Assembly: GCA_905182995.1 (NCBI GenBank)
Contig: CAJJDP010000038.1
Coordinates: 472,352-536,351, forward strand
Direction: 5' to 3'
Length of the DNA stretch: 64,000 nt
Source of the DNA: Paramecium octaurelia
Lineage: Eukaryota; Ciliophora; Oligohymenophorea; Peniculida; Parameciidae
Below the pieces are notes generated by a model that saw only the letters and a list, made by a program, of their open reading frames with translations, did no database searches and was not told the DNA's origin. Positions 37,999 through 50,393 of the stretch are shown here, piece after piece (the stretch's first letter is position 1; every line of letters begins with the position of its first letter). The position numbers and the translations under genes are program-made.

Positions 37999-40468
37999 AT
38001 GAACTAGGAGGAAACTTTGAACATAAATTAAATTAAATTCAATTAGCTTCTTTTGGATGCTCACAATCAGTTCTAATTAAGAGACATGAATTAAGCAATA
38101 CGATTATATGAAGAAGCTCTAAATTGTCAAGAAGCAGGGAGAGGTAATATCAAAGATCAATTATTAGACATTGATAGAATGGCTATAATCTTGGCTAATT
38201 TAGGGATAATCTATTTTCATAATTGCGATTATAAATAAGCAACAGAAAAGCTACTTTAAGCATTTAATATGACAGACAGAAAAAATGATTTCAAATGCGC
38301 ATTATTAATTAAAATTTTAGTAACATAGTTTTGAAATCAATTATAGGGAAATTTAGCTATTATTAAATTGATAACAACTGAATTTTAAGAATGCAAAGAT
38401 TATAATGATTAGGCAATTCAATTAATAATATAGGCGTAAATTTTTTTCTTAGTTTAGTTAATTTCCATTGTAATATCAGCTATTTAAGGAGCTAATGTAT
38501 ATCTATTATAGGTTTTAATCATTTGAAGCTATGGGAGATGGCAATTTTGAAAATTTGGAATAAAAGTGTACTGAAATACATATTATACTATAGATGATGG
38601 GTAGAGTTTGGCTTGTTTCTACTCTTCTATGGGATTGAACCGAGAACTCTGTGGAGATATGACCCTTGCCTTTAGGTATCATCAAAAGGCTTTGAAATTA
38701 TGGTAGGAATAGAAAGAAAATGGGTTTACTGTTATTACATTGAGAAGAATGTTGACAATAGCTTAAAATGAAAGAATGGATTGTAAGGATTACGTATAAT
38801 AATTGCAAAAATGTATGCAATCTCCAGAATTAAGAGGAATAAGTCCAGAAATATTATTTAAAGATTGTGAGAAAAAATTATAATGTGCTCGAGAAGTAAA
38901 TATTAAAATGACTATAGATAACAACATCATTGTAAAAATTAGAACAGCAACTGAATTATCAAAAGAATTAGTAATTATTATCATAACCATTAACGGTTAA
39001 ATAGCAAGATGAATTTTGGAAACTAGCTTTAAAATTAAGACTCAAACGAGCAATACAATTTTGTTATAATTAAATGACCTAATAAGACGCAGAGAATGCC
39101 TCTCTATTATCCTAATCAATTGCATAACTTGAACATTCGTTGAAATTATTGGATCAACAATAACCATATGAAAACTATTTATAAAATTTACCATTTACAA
39201 AGGAATCAGTTAATATTATAAAATCTCACTTGATGAAATTCAATAGAATTTGCTTAAGAATATAACTAGAACCCTTCTTAAATTATCTCTATTAATTAAA
39301 GCAAGAAGAATATTAAGACCAATAAAATTATCAATAACCATAGTTCAAATAAAAGCTTCAATCTAATTAAATGTATAACTAGCAAGTTAAGAATTCTAAT
39401 ACTTTAGCTTAATAAAAGTAATTTGACTAAACGAATTCTTAACACAATTCATTGTAAAGTTAAGTTAATTATGATTATCAAAATTAACAGGATTTTTAAT
39501 CATATCACTCAACGAATGATTAATAAAATTATATGGTTAGAGGCTAAAATCCAACTTCATATTAAAATAATCAGTTTTAACAATTTAATAACCCTTTGTC
39601 GAGTAATTTCTCTCAAAAGAATAAAATTGAACAGAATGACTTTCAATAGCAAAAGTAGCAGACTTAGCCTACATATGAATAGTAACCATTCAAGAATAGT
39701 GGTCAATTTGGATCATAAACTATGGGTTTTGCTGGAAATAATCAATAAAAAACATCGAATTAATAGTAATTATCATCATCATAGTAATAATAATAATAAG
39801 CAAATCTAAAACTTTCAAAATCTTAATTGAATTAACCATAAGTCAAATAAGGTTAAATGATGGCTGCTTCTATTACAAAATCATAAAAATTAAAAAATGT
39901 AAGTCTTCTTAATGCTGCCTATAGAACCGTCATGTTGGGCGATTAATTAACTAAATGTAATAAGTCTTCCAATGGAAGAATAGAAAGATTTTTTATTTTA
40001 GCTAATGATGGTACCTTTAGATGGGCTTAGAATAGCAAACATATAAATGACCCAAAATCAGTGAATTCCTATTCAGTTTCAGATATTAGAGGATTACTTT
40101 ATGGGAAAGCAACAGATGTTCTTAGAAAGTCTTATAATGATAAATTAGAACCTTGGCTCTGCTTTTCTTTGGTGATGAAAACTAGGTCAATGGATTTTTA
40201 CACTTAGGAATTACAAGTAAGTATTTTGATTTGATTCCAGATAAATGCTTGGGTTATGGCTATGTCAGAAGAGATAAAAAGAAGGAATCCTTCAGCATTT
40301 GTGATTACTCCAGGGAAGATGTTATGGAGAAAAATAAAATTAATATTGCATTGGTATTTCGTGGATAAGAAAAAAAAGGACAAGAAAAAGAAATTACCTC
40401 CTAGTACTTTTGTACATTTATTGTATTTATACGCAAGAAATCAATGCAGATTACCTTAAATATAATGA
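37999..40468 (+). CDS. TPR / Q-N-rich / PH-like domain protein
   Basis: N-terminal third (38000-38960) has TPR-like helices (MNQAIRLYEEALNCQ, MAIILANLGIIYFHNCDYKQ, CGDMTLAFRYHQKALKLWQE). Introns near 38325, 38430, 38565 and a 34-nt one near 38965 keep it in frame with the next part. The middle (39070-39840) is extremely rich in Gln and Asn because of dense TAA/TAG and AAT codons, with runs of up to five or six Gln and few charged residues: a prion-like low-complexity region. The C-terminal part (39880-40440) reads as a PH-like fold: NGRIERFFILANDGTFRWAQ, VSDIRGLLYGKATDVL, CFSLVMKTRSMDFYTQELQ, INAWVMAMSEEI, with a 25-nt intron near 40215, then a Lys-rich patch KKKKDKKKKLPP. TGA at 40466-40468. 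Possibly a membrane- or lipid-linked scaffold; function unknown. Confidence 0.7.
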
Positions 40469-40507
40469 TTAATTAAATTATTTTATTATATAATTTTTTC
40501 AATTACC

Positions 40508-40753
40508 ATGGTATTAAGAAAAATTCCAGGAAAAGGAGTCATGAATAAAATTGGATCTTTTGGATTGGTAGTACTATCTGGATTGATTCATATTGGTGAA
40601 ACATAATTGGATAAAATTAGAAATATAGATGTGAAATAGATGCAACAATAAATTTATAAAGTGATTCCATTCTAAAAAACTGATCTCTCAATAAGCCGAA
40701 AAGCAACCATATATTCAGAATACTTGAAATCCAGAAATTAGATGAATAAATGA
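40508..40753 (+). CDS. Small hypothetical protein, 81 aa
   Basis: Uninterrupted frame of 82 codons, starting MVLRKIPGKGVMNKIG followed by a mildly hydrophobic FGLVVLSGLIHIGE segment and a basic helical tail. The start lies 40 bp after the TPR/PH gene. A basic-then-hydrophobic N-terminus would suit a mitochondrial inner-membrane or import-type small protein, but no family was recognised. Coding status rests on the clean frame and sensible composition. Confidence 0.5.
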
Positions 40754-40875
40754 TTAAGAAATTATATCAATATTAAAATTATTTTAGTCATTCATATTTT
40801 GCATTAAAAATTGATTAGGAAATATACAAAAATTACACTATATAATTGTTTAAACATTTTTCTTAAGATTTATAA

Positions 40876-41863
40876 TCATTTATAAAAAGCTAAGCCTTAA
40901 AAATACTATTGATTTGTTAAATCTTCAACTTCAAAAACAGTATTATTTTGATCTTACTTCTAACTCTTCGTTGTAAATAACACTAAAGTTAGTATTATTG
41001 GTATGAAATAGGTAAATAGCTTAATAGTAGTATGCACTAATGAATTGAGTTCATCGGAGAAGTTGTACTCTCCATTTCCAAAATGGGGTATAATTCTACA
41101 ATCGGAAGACAACATATAGATAAAATTAACGATCAACAAAACTAGCGATCCGAAGAAACTGATGTAGCACAATATTCTTGATATTTAAAGTGATAAATAC
41201 TTTAACTAGAAGAAATGAGACTTTTATCGCTTGGTTTACTATTCATTCTTGAGTAAATTCTAAAGGTTTAACAAAAATCGTTTGTATAATTTTTCAACAA
41301 TTACGAGGAAGAGTATTTATGTAATCAGGCTAATGGACCTAAAAACAGTAAATGAAATCTCTAATCTAATTGTAAATATAATAACTTACATTTGCACATT
41401 TGTTTCTAGGAAGCAGCTTCTATTATGGATATGATGAACGTAGTAATATCTAGTATAATTAGAGTTACAAAGATTGTTTGAATTATTTTTAAATTTTATC
41501 TCTTACTGGGGCCTTACACTAATTTTTTTCCAAAATAGTAAATCAAAAAGGCTTGATAGACTTAATAAAATAGTTCCTGAAGAAAATAAATTGTTCTATG
41601 AGTTCTTGTTAGATTGAATACAAAATAAACTAACATTACTCAAATCTTACAAATGAGAGACAATATTATTAGTATTATTATTCGTGTCGAATTGCTACAC
41701 ACATTTTTACATTATTTTCTAAAGATTAAACAAATTGCAAATCCTAAACAAATCAAGCATATTATTTCTAAACTCCAAGATCTAGAATAATGAATATATT
41801 CTAATATTACAAATAGCACTATAAGAATTAAAAGTCGTTAAAGCATTAAATTGCTGTTGTCAT
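40876..41863 (-). CDS. Multipass membrane protein, uncharacterised
   Basis: Read from a tentative ATG at 41863 to TGA at 40876-40878. Hydrophobic segments appear at about 41700, 41560, 41440, 41310, 41150 (MCYISFFGSLVLLIVNFIYM) and 41010 (HTTIKLFTYFIPIILTLVLF), six or seven in total, with a lumenal or extracellular Cys-containing loop (SSDCRIIPHFGNGEYNFSDE). The tail is hydrophilic and acidic (NNTVFEVEDLTNQQYF). The count and layout would suit a serpentine receptor-like protein, but no signature was seen. At least four short introns are required and only the last exon is secure, so the start is uncertain. Confidence 0.5.
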
Positions 41864-42112
41864 AGAGTGTATTCTGTTTATAATTTCTTCTTAAAAAATA
41901 AATATTATATTTATTTATAATGTTGGAACAATATTATTAGTCACCAAATTCATTCCATATATACATATACATTCTTGTCCATTCTACATCTGGTAGGGTA
42001 AATTATGTGTTTTTGTAAATATCAAATGACTGAGTGAATCCATGCAATTTAATGGGGGAAGTGAATAAAGTGTGGATTATTTTTAGGACTCTTTTTTGAT
42101 AAAATTATATTT

Positions 42113-42835
42113 ATGAAAAAAAATATATTGCTGTTTGGATTGGCTTTTGCTGGAGGTTTTACATATGAAAGATACTACCCATATATAAAGGCTTTCATTA
42201 GTGATAAAGGTCAAAAAAATGATGATCACAGCTTCAAATCAATGTTGGAACAAGGAAACTATATACAACCAAAGGTGATTGATATCATGCACTCTTCTCC
42301 AGATAAGCATTTCTTACACAACTTCATTGCTCAACACAACGAGGCTCTGAATGTGTTTAAAATATATTATCCAAACAAATTAGAACAAAAAATATATAGC
42401 GACAATCTAGAATCTGAAGATAAAATTCATCTACACTTTGTTTTTAATGCTGCCGACCATCTCTAAGGACATAGTTCCATAGTTCATGGAGGATTATTGG
42501 CAACATTAATAGATAATGCATTTGGATAATTGAGTTACCTGGCAAGTGGGCAGATTCCTACCGCAACAGCAAATTTGAATATAAATTACAGAAAACCTGT
42601 AAAAACCAACCATGATTACATGATCACAGCAGAAATCGATAAGATTGAAGGCAGAAAGGTGTTCCTCAAGGCCACGATCTATGATCAGGATAAGACCATA
42701 TGTACTGAGGCTACGGGTTTGTTTTTGACGGTTTAATGGGGAGGACAAATGTGGAAGAATGCCTTAGATAAAATCAAGGAGGTATCACAAATTGACGAGA
42801 AACTAGTTAAAATAGATCAAAAGAAAAAAGAGTGA
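42113..42835 (+). CDS. Hotdog-fold acyl-CoA thioesterase (THEM4/PaaI-like)
   Basis: Intronless 241-codon frame. A short hydrophobic N-terminus (NILLFGLAFAGGFTYERYY) suggests a membrane anchor or mitochondrial presequence. The hotdog domain covers residues ~95-210: IHLHFVFNAADHLQGH, the catalytic loop IVHGGLLATLIDNAFGQ with the HGG motif and a downstream acidic residue, TANLNINYRKPVKTNHDYMI, and KVFLKATIYDQDKTICTEAT. These are the standard strand and helix landmarks of the 4HBT superfamily, which hydrolyse acyl-CoA thioesters. Residues 213-240 form a charged helical tail. Closest by pattern to the THEM4/THEM5 mitochondrial group, though the substrate cannot be read from the sequence. Confidence 0.85.
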
Positions 42836-42914
42836 TAAAAATATTAACCCATAGTTTATAATAATCGCCATCTAATTTCTTATTCTAATGACTTTTAGTA
42901 AGGTATATAGAACA

Positions 42915-44316
42915 ATGAATGAGGATGAAAAATAAATAATATAATAAATGAATATATAATAATTGATCGAACTATTTGCGAAGCGATATAATGGGCTTCA
43001 ACCTCAATTTTTAGTTAAGGCCCCTGGAAGAGTCAATGTAAATCTAATTGTAAATGCTAGTTAATTGGTGAACACATCGATTATATGGGATATGGAGTAT
43101 TGCCATTTGCTTTGGAACAATCTTGTTTTATGTTATTTGCCATAGAGGGAGATGACATATAGATTCAGCATGCTGATGATTAATAGTTTAAGCAATTTAG
43201 TCTTTCGGTGAATCCAAAGGAGGAATATAATGAAATCTAAAATTATGTGAAATATGTGCTTGCTGGATATAGAGCAGGGATTTAATATGGGAATGCGAAT
43301 CAAGGAATCAAAATATTGATAAGTGGCGACGTTCCATTTTCTTCAGGATTATCTTCATCATCGTCTTTGGTTGTGGCCTCCTCTTTAATGAGTTTGTAAG
43401 TGAGTGGAAAAACCCAATAAGATATCGATAGACATTAGTTTGTGGATTAAATTATTAAGTTTGAAAGAGAGGCTGGGACTGCATGTGGTGGGATGGATTA
43501 GACCATATCAGTTTTTGGATAGGAAGGATCTGCTTTATACATTGAATTCGATCCTCTAAGGTTGACTTAAGTTAATTTGCCAAAGGGATATTCATTCATC
43601 ATAGCTAATTCATTGACAGAATCAACCAAGTTGGAGACACTCGGAAAACATTATAACAAGAGAGTAGTTGAATGCAGGATTGGTATAAAATTGATAGAAT
43701 TGACTTTGAATCTTGGAACTAGTTTTCGAACTTTGAAATAACTGTAGGATCATTTGCAATTATCCCTTGATTCTATGGAAGAACTCTGCAAATTCATTCC
43801 AAAAGGAGAAATCAGTCTCGAACAATTAGAGTATTTAAATCTGCCAAATCTGTTAGTTGATATTCCTTACTTTGAGTTAGTATTGAATCAGAATAAGAGT
43901 GTAAACCCTTATGACAGATTGACTCACGTGGTTAAGGAAGCCCAAAGAGTAGTCAAATTCAAGAACATTTGTGATTCAAAATTGTCGGATGATGCTAAGG
44001 CAATATTGTTAGGTTAGTTGATGAATCAGAGTTAGAAATCTTGTAAGGAACTGTATGAGTGTTCATCTGATAACATTGATAAATTGACAACTTTGTGTAT
44101 TAAAAATGGAGCTTTGGGAAGTAGATTAACTGGAGCAGGATGGGGAGGCTGCACAGTCAGTTTGGTCAAAGAGTCCGAAGTTAAGAGTTTCAAGAATAAG
44201 GTATTTCTTCATAATAATTATGATAGATTATTGAGTTCTTCTACAATCACATTGAAAATAAAGATCATATTTTTTCAACTTAACCATCTCAAGGAGCATC
44301 GATCATAAAACTATGA
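42915..44316 (+). CDS. GHMP sugar kinase, galactokinase 2 (GalNAc kinase)-like
   Basis: Two introns (23 nt at 43038-43060, 26 nt at 44201-44226) leave 451 codons, matching GALK2 (~458 aa). Motif I is KAPGRVN (split by intron 1) [15 protein letters not shown]; motif II, the ATP-binding GHMP loop, is [40 protein letters not shown] and [16 protein letters not shown] follow; motif III is [16 protein letters not shown]. The C-terminus IFSTQPSQGASI matches GALK2 (YFATQPSGGA). The enzyme phosphorylates galactose or N-acetylgalactosamine at C1. The catalytic Asp of the GGMDQ motif is present. GALK2 is preferred over GALK1 from the RxTxVxLPxGxxFxIANS pattern; substrate choice remains inference. Confidence 0.88.
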
Positions 44317-44367
44317 TTTTATTTATTCAATGGATATATTATTTGGTTTTAATTTTATATATGAAAC

Positions 44368-45638
44368 TCAATTTTCTAGCAATTTTCTCTTTAGTTGTCC
44401 CAATTTGGATGAGATTAGATCAACAGCAACTGCTACTACTCTCTTTTATTTAATTCTATTTATTATCATAAAATTAATACCTATTAGCTGTGTCTGTTTC
44501 ATACTCATTATTTTTGAGTCTGCAATCTGTTTCTCTGTTGTCTAATTCTTTGGTTTTGGTGACTATTTTTTAATCAACTTCAAATTTCTCATTAGATGCT
44601 TATTAAATTCTAGTTGACAAGGATTCGACAAGTCCTAAACGAGATAACGATGATAATGTACACCTTCCATATATGTTCTATCTTGACTGGCCTAAACTAA
44701 TTAGTCTGACAATAAGGTCTTGAGTAAATCAAAGTTTCCCTATCTCAGAGCCTCTGCTTAATCTTCTCTGATTCTTTCAGATTGAATATAGTTTTCTATT
44801 TATTTCAAAATTGATAACACCTTTCTTGTAAGTACTTCTGCTTGAGATGGTTCGTCTTAGGCCTTAGCAGCTAAGCGACTCATCATTTCAATCATGGCTC
44901 TATAACCTTCTAAATGGATCTGAGATAGATATACACACTTACATGATGCTTTAATTTATTCACTTTTGAAGCAACTTGAGAGAATGATGTAAATTGCACT
45001 CCTTAATCTTCTACATCATCCATCTCTGTTTAATCGTACTTGAAACTATAATTCTCCTGCAAGAAAGAGGGTTCTGGTTTGTCAAATCTTTTGCGATTTT
45101 TTACAAGTACATCTAAATAGCTGTTGAAATATCCTTTGACTTGATTGACACCAAAAAGGGCTTGTTCCAAATTGTCCAATATGACTTAATAGGTCAATGT
45201 TTCTGTCTCTCTCTTATGTGTTTAATAATTGAGCTCTGTCTTCAGATCATTAATTTCATTATTTTTTCTCTCAAGACTTGCCACTGCTGAAACCTTTTAA
45301 GGATTCAAACTGTCCAATTCACTTTTCAATGTCAATGAATTGACAGTACTCTAATTAATTTAATCCTTCAATGTATTTATGTCAATATCACAGTTTTATG
45401 TTATTCTAGCAATTCTTTTATCATCTCTTTCTTATTCATTCTCTAAGGTTGTTTCCAGACCCTAGATCATATTAATTAGGTTTGAAATCACTGGATCACC
45501 TGTTTACAATTCCATCAAAATTGTTTGTAATATTGTCTAACCAAAATTGGAGTTCTATAATTCTTCAACCTACTGATCAAAATCAGAAGCCATATTCCCC
45601 ACGACTAGAAGCATTAGTATTACAATAGAAAACTTCAT
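44368..45638 (-). CDS. Trichocyst matrix protein (TMP), copy A
   Basis: From ATG at 45638: signal peptide KFSIVILMLLVVGNMASD, then FDQQVEELQNSNFGQTILQ, the usual opening of Paramecium trichocyst matrix precursors, then long heptad-rich helices (LNPQKVSAVASLERKNNEIN), a loop region, and a second helical half (GLVESLSTRIQQASNEKFEV, KTKELDNRETDC). Introns near 44655 (29 nt) and 44475 (25 nt) restore the frame; the end is KLGQLKRKLLEN then TGA at 44368-44370. TMPs are cut into small acidic coiled-coil polypeptides that crystallise in the extrusive trichocyst. It lies 66 bp downstream of copy B on the same strand, so the pair looks like a tandem duplication. Confidence 0.85.
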
Positions 45639-45704
45639 TTAGAATAATAAATATTATTAGAAATCCGTTTTTATTGCTTTTATATTGTGTCAATTATATT
45701 TGAT

Positions 45705-46848
45705 TCAGAATCTGAGGCGTTGTATGTAGCTTTTTGTTTCCATATCGAATCTGGTCTCAAAGATATCAATGCATTCTACAATAATTTCTAATTAAGCATT
45801 TCTTTTATATTTAATTAAATTACCTTTATTCAGTTTGTTGTCTGTGTGCCTTATCAGTATCACTGCAAGTCTAATCCCAATCGGCCTATTCAGTAGATTT
45901 ATTGAAAATAATCTTAAATTAAAAATAATAATTACAGAATCTTGAATTGAGATGTCATTCTTGATTTCTAATATTTTTTATCCAATTCTCTCATTAGCTG
46001 CATTTAAATCAGCCACACTGCCAGACAACCTCCTATTAGCCAAAAGTAACCTCTCTTTCTATGTTAAAAAGTCTAATTCTCTTGCATCATCTGCTTTCAT
46101 TTCCTCTTTTTGAACCTAAAAGATGCTGTCAACAAGAGTATCTATGATCTTCACAACCTTTTAAGCAGCATTCTCTTGTGTACTTTCTTCTTACAAAACA
46201 GTCAAAAGCACATTAACCATACTGTGGAAACCTTTCTTATTTGGGAAATATTTTAAGAAGTTTTGATGATGATTCTTAAGTTCAGCAAAACTATTCTTTT
46301 TCAAAGCACCAATTCCTTAAGATAAGATTTTCTTTGCCTCTTAAAGGGCTGAGACTAATCCTACCAACTCATCTCTTCTTTATTCAAATTCTTGCTAATA
46401 TTATTTTATAATTAATTACTCTTTAAACATTTCTAGCTTCTTATAATACTGAAATTCTATCCAAGTTTCTCTACTCCTCTCCTTATTTATCAAATAGCTA
46501 TTGTTTCTTATCATTTTATTCCTATTGTAGTAAAGGTAGTCTTTCCTCTGATGTAGCCTTACGTTCCTTGGCAATAGTTAATACAGCAGCTGCAGCACTT
46601 GAAGCATCTTAACATGTTTTCAATTGTCCAGTTATTTCCTCATCCTCTACTCTTTATTCATTGTTTAGATCATCCTTCATTTATTTCAAGAGATGAACAA
46701 CTGTGTCAGCTGGATGCTCTTGAGATAATTACACTTAAAGGGTTTAAATGATAGTCTTTCCAAAATCACTATTCCTTAATTAAGCAAAAAAGCCTTCGTC
46801 TCTAGCCAATGTAGCTCCAATCAAGAAAACCAACAAAATGATCTTCAT
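45705..46848 (-). CDS. Trichocyst matrix protein (TMP), copy B
   Basis: From ATG at 46848: signal peptide MKIILLVFLIGATLARDEGF, then FAQLRNSDFGKTIIQTLQVQ, aligned with copy A's opening, then LLKQMKDDLNNEQRVEDEEI, SSAAAAVLTIAKERKATSEE, FAELKNHHQNFLKYFPNKKG and a Cys-containing C-terminal part (ADWDQTCSDTDKAHRQQTEQ) closing ETRFDMETKSYIQRLRF, TGA at 45705-45707. Introns of 23 nt (near 45938) and 22 nt (near 45822) are well supported by frame. Predicted coiled-coil content is high. Like copy A it should enter the secretory pathway and be processed during trichocyst assembly. Confidence 0.88.
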
Positions 46849-46883
46849 TTAATTAAAATATTCAAAAAACGAATACACATCAC

Positions 46884-48851
46884 TCATATCATAGATATCG
46901 ACGACTCTTTCCTAGGCTATTGTATATCTTACCCTTCTGATTCATCCACTTCAGATGGCTCCTATGAATCTGCTTCCTCGTCCTCCATTTGGTCTTCGTC
47001 CTCCTAATCATCCTCTCCTTCCTCCTAGTATTCTTCTTCGTCATCAGGATTCTCCTAAAAGTTTGGCTATATTTTATAACTCTCATTATGATACAATTAA
47101 TAAATCTGAAGGCAGAGTCTTATGAACTTTAGAGGGACTAACATTCAAATCACTCTTGCTACCCTAAGACAATAAAACTGATATGCTTTTTGAAGCCTTC
47201 TCGAGAGTTTGTATCGTTTTACTATCAGCTACAATTGCACTTTTGGTTTTAGATAAAGATAAGGATTTCTTTGCAGAAATCTGCTGTTAAAAATTCATCT
47301 GCAATTACTACAGAGAACCTGTTAAATTTATCAACTGCTGTTTCAATTTTCTATTCTTATCAACTGCCTCCTCGTTCTCTGCTTCCAAAATTACACTTTA
47401 CTTTTTAACTCTATAATTTTCAGATTCCAAGTTCTTTATTTTCTCTCTCAATTTTTTTATCTTTTGTTCTAGTGATTTCTATCGATATTTAATTATTTTA
47501 CATTGTTATTCTCCAAAATCTATTAAAATTTATCAGAACTTTAAGGAGAATCAGATACTAATTTCAAATTCCTAATAAATTTGCATAGCTAAAATGTATT
47601 TATCGTGGATGAATAGTCAGGAATTGTGGGATGAACACATAACACTAAGGAAATTTGTAATTATGGCCATCTCAGGATCTGTGTCAATTCCTTTCCTTTG
47701 TCCTTCATGGCTAGAGTTTCATTTAAGCCTTCCTCTGCATTTGAAAACTGCTTTTGATTCAAATTTTAATTGGATGTAAACACTATAAACTTATTTGATT
47801 GAGTTTCCTTGTTAAATTACAACTCAGTCTCTACATACAGTTTTCTTACTTTGACATACTTCTTACTATTATCCTTTATTGTCATTTTGAGTTTGTTGAG
47901 AATGATTAACCTCAATTTTGAAATCGACAATTCAATCTCTCTTAATTTGTTTTCATTGTCTCTCTTGCTTTGCTCTTTATTGAATAGTATTTCACTATCA
48001 TTAGGATGCTTGGCAGAACCATTAAATAATTCTTCATATACAATCTTCACTATCAATTATTAATAATCTTCATTCTATTAGAAGATTTCAAACTGTTGTT
48101 TTATTTAACCGATTAAAGTATCTAAGTATTGTATTAGGAAATGCTTCTTATTTGTTCTTGAGGCCCCAAAGATCAAACATAATTAATTGGATAGCAGTAG
48201 CCCTTTGCCCTAATGGATACTGTGCTATCTATCCAATTATTGGAGTGAGTATTAGAGATCTTGACTTACAACATCAAAATGATAAGTGTCGAAATAAGAT
48301 TGCTCTAATCCTGATTTAAGCTATTTTATTACTTTGATGTTCTCGTACTTCCCTTTAATGATATCGACATACGGAGACTTAAAGTTTTGAGACCCCTTTA
48401 TAAAGAGCAAGCTCGACACATCTTTTGGATGATCTTTTGTGGATTTGAGTATAGCACTAGGATTGAGTAACTTTTGAGGTGTACTATACTGAACAATAGA
48501 CTTATCAAGTTTGGATGGTGAGGAAATCCTTTGACGTAATTATCTGATCTCATTCTTCAATTTCACATTTTCTTATTATAATTTTGATAGTGTTTTATCA
48601 TAATATTTCACTTGGTTATTTTGAATTTATTTAAGTAGATTACCATTCTCTTTTTGCAATTGTTTTATTTGTTGCGATTACTCTTTGCTATTATTCTACA
48701 AAGATTGGAATGCCTCGATGGTAATTCCTAACTATTAAAATTGAGAGAATTAGGAGATTTAGTTTTGTAAATCAAAGTTTTGCTGTTACAAATACTCAAT
48801 ATTCTTTTCTTGGTATTGAATTTGTTCCTCTAAACTCTTGAATTACAGCAT
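46884..48851 (-). CDS. Large coiled-coil protein with acidic C-terminus
   Basis: From ATG at 48851 the first ~110 residues are a coiled coil (SLEEQIQYQEKNIEYLQQQN). A globular insert follows around 48120-48420 (SLLFIKGSQNFKSPYVDIIK, then IIGQIAQYPLGQRATAIQLI and MFDLWGLKNKQEAFPNTILR), separated by an intron near 48270. Further coils follow (NKEQSKRDNENKLREIELSI; LEQKIKKLREKIKNLESENY), and a strongly acidic tail (DDEEEYQEEGEDDQEDEDQM) after a 28-nt intron near 47065. TGA at 46884-46886. No named family was recognised; a cytoskeletal or basal-body role would be usual for such a layout but is only inference. Confidence 0.7.
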
Positions 48852-49442
48852 TTTTATGTTAAATAAATTTAATATTATTTCACTACAAACAAACAAATTA
48901 CATTTCGAAATATTGAATCCACATTACCTCATACTTCATTTCTAAATTGTTCAACTATTATCAATGATTATCAATATAGTGAAAATTTGATGTTTTTGTA
49001 TTCAAATAAGGAAGGAAAAGAGCTCTTATTGAAACCTATCATTTAATCAATTTCTTGGTTAGAATGAGGCCAATTTAGTTTTCCTATTTACCAGAAATTG
49101 AAGGAAAATAATTATTTTAGCTATAACTCCAAAAAATAACGTTATATGTTAATTTGTCTAATAGTTATTGGAAAAGTAATCTTAAAAGCGAATCATAACA
49201 TAGTTTAATATGAATATTGTAATTCTTCATAGAATTTGAATAAACCTCTTAAATAAAGATTTCCAAATTCAAACTAGATTCTTAAAATGATTCAATAGTT
49301 TTGCTACACGCATAATTGGATTAAAAATAGCTAGAACTAAGGGATGAACTTGGATTTGTTAAATTAATTGAAATTAGCAATTTATATGTAGTGTAATGAA
49401 ATAAATCGTAAATAAATTTATTTTAGAAAATATCATTTTAAT
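48852..49442. other. Divergent intergenic region, nothing recognised
   Basis: AT-rich 591-bp gap between two divergently oriented genes (coiled-coil protein and SF-assemblin). No supported gene or RNA. Likely holds both promoters. Confidence 0.5.
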
Positions 49443-50334
49443 ATGCTCCTTTCGACATCAAAACTTACAACATCAAAATTATCCAGATCATAAATATCAA
49501 GTCCCCAAAGATCAACGGTCAATTATCTAAGTTAAGACTTGGATTCACCATCAAGACAAAGAATCAAGTTATTATCTGATAAGTGGAATCACATTCAGAA
49601 TGGAATTGATAAAGATAAATTGGAAAAGAGAGAAGTACTAGAGGAGAGAATTAAAATTATCGAGGATGTCTTATCATAGGAAAAACCAAAGGATGAGTAG
49701 AAATTTAAGGTACTTAAAGATTAAGTGCTAAAATTGTAAGATCAAGCACATAATTAAAAATCTGAAAGAGAGGTATAAATATCTAAGTAACTATAGGCAT
49801 TTGATGATAAAAAGGAGAAAGATTTTAGAATTTTATCTGACAATGTTGCTCTTTCGTTTGAGTAAGAAAAGAATGCTAGAGGATAAGCAGAAACCAAGTT
49901 GTAAAAGCAAATTGATGAAAGATTTGCGTAAATTACCTTAACAATCACCAGAAACACACATCAATATGAAGATAGAAGTCAAGCAAAAATTGCAGAGGTC
50001 TTGTAATAAATTCAGGTAGTAAAAAATCAATTAGACCAAGAGAGACAATCAAGGTATGTTATTTGTATATCAATACATTAGAGAAGAATCAGCAGAATCC
50101 TTGTCTGAATAGATCGACTCAGAGATTAATAAGTTTTCAGATTAATTATTAATTGAAAAGAAGGTTAGAGAAGAAACACAGGGAAAGATATTTAGAATGA
50201 TTGAAGATGTTCATGGCAAATTGCAACAAGATATCAATTTTGAAAGAAGAGAGAGAGAAGCTACAACCGAAGCCTTGCTAAAATTATTGGAAGATGCATG
50301 CATCAAAATAGATAAAAATTTTAGATCATTTTGA
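49443..50334 (+). CDS. SF-assemblin (striated fibre / kinetodesmal fibre protein)
   Basis: One 28-nt intron (50054-50081) leaves 288 codons, the usual SF-assemblin length (~280). A short Ser/Thr/Pro-rich head (MLLSTSKLTTSKLSRSQISS) precedes a continuous rod: LEKREVLEERIKIIEDVLSQ, LSDNVALSFEQEKNARGQAE, TLTITRNTHQYEDRSQAKIA, EIDS/KFSDQLLIEKKVREETQG, MIEDVHGKLQQDINFERRER, ending TTEALLKLLEDACIKIDKNF. The 29-residue periodic skips, the TEALLKLLEDAC end and the head domain are characteristic. In Paramecium this large family builds the striated rootlets anchored to basal bodies of the cortex. Confidence 0.92.
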
Positions 50335-50393
50335 TTTATTATTAATAATATATTTATATATTAATTAATATTCACATTCATATTATTCTTAAA

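Noticed and set aside
39423-39809. 128-residue basic reading frame on the plus strand
   Set aside because: It is an alternative frame over the Q/N-rich part of the TPR/PH gene; its composition (Asn, Ile, Lys, His) is the expected shadow of that low-complexity DNA.
48185-48238. Imperfect inverted repeat around AATTGGATAG
   Set aside because: It lies inside the coding part of the large coiled-coil gene (IIGQIAQYPLGQ and TAIQLIMFD), is imperfect, and is explained by codon content.
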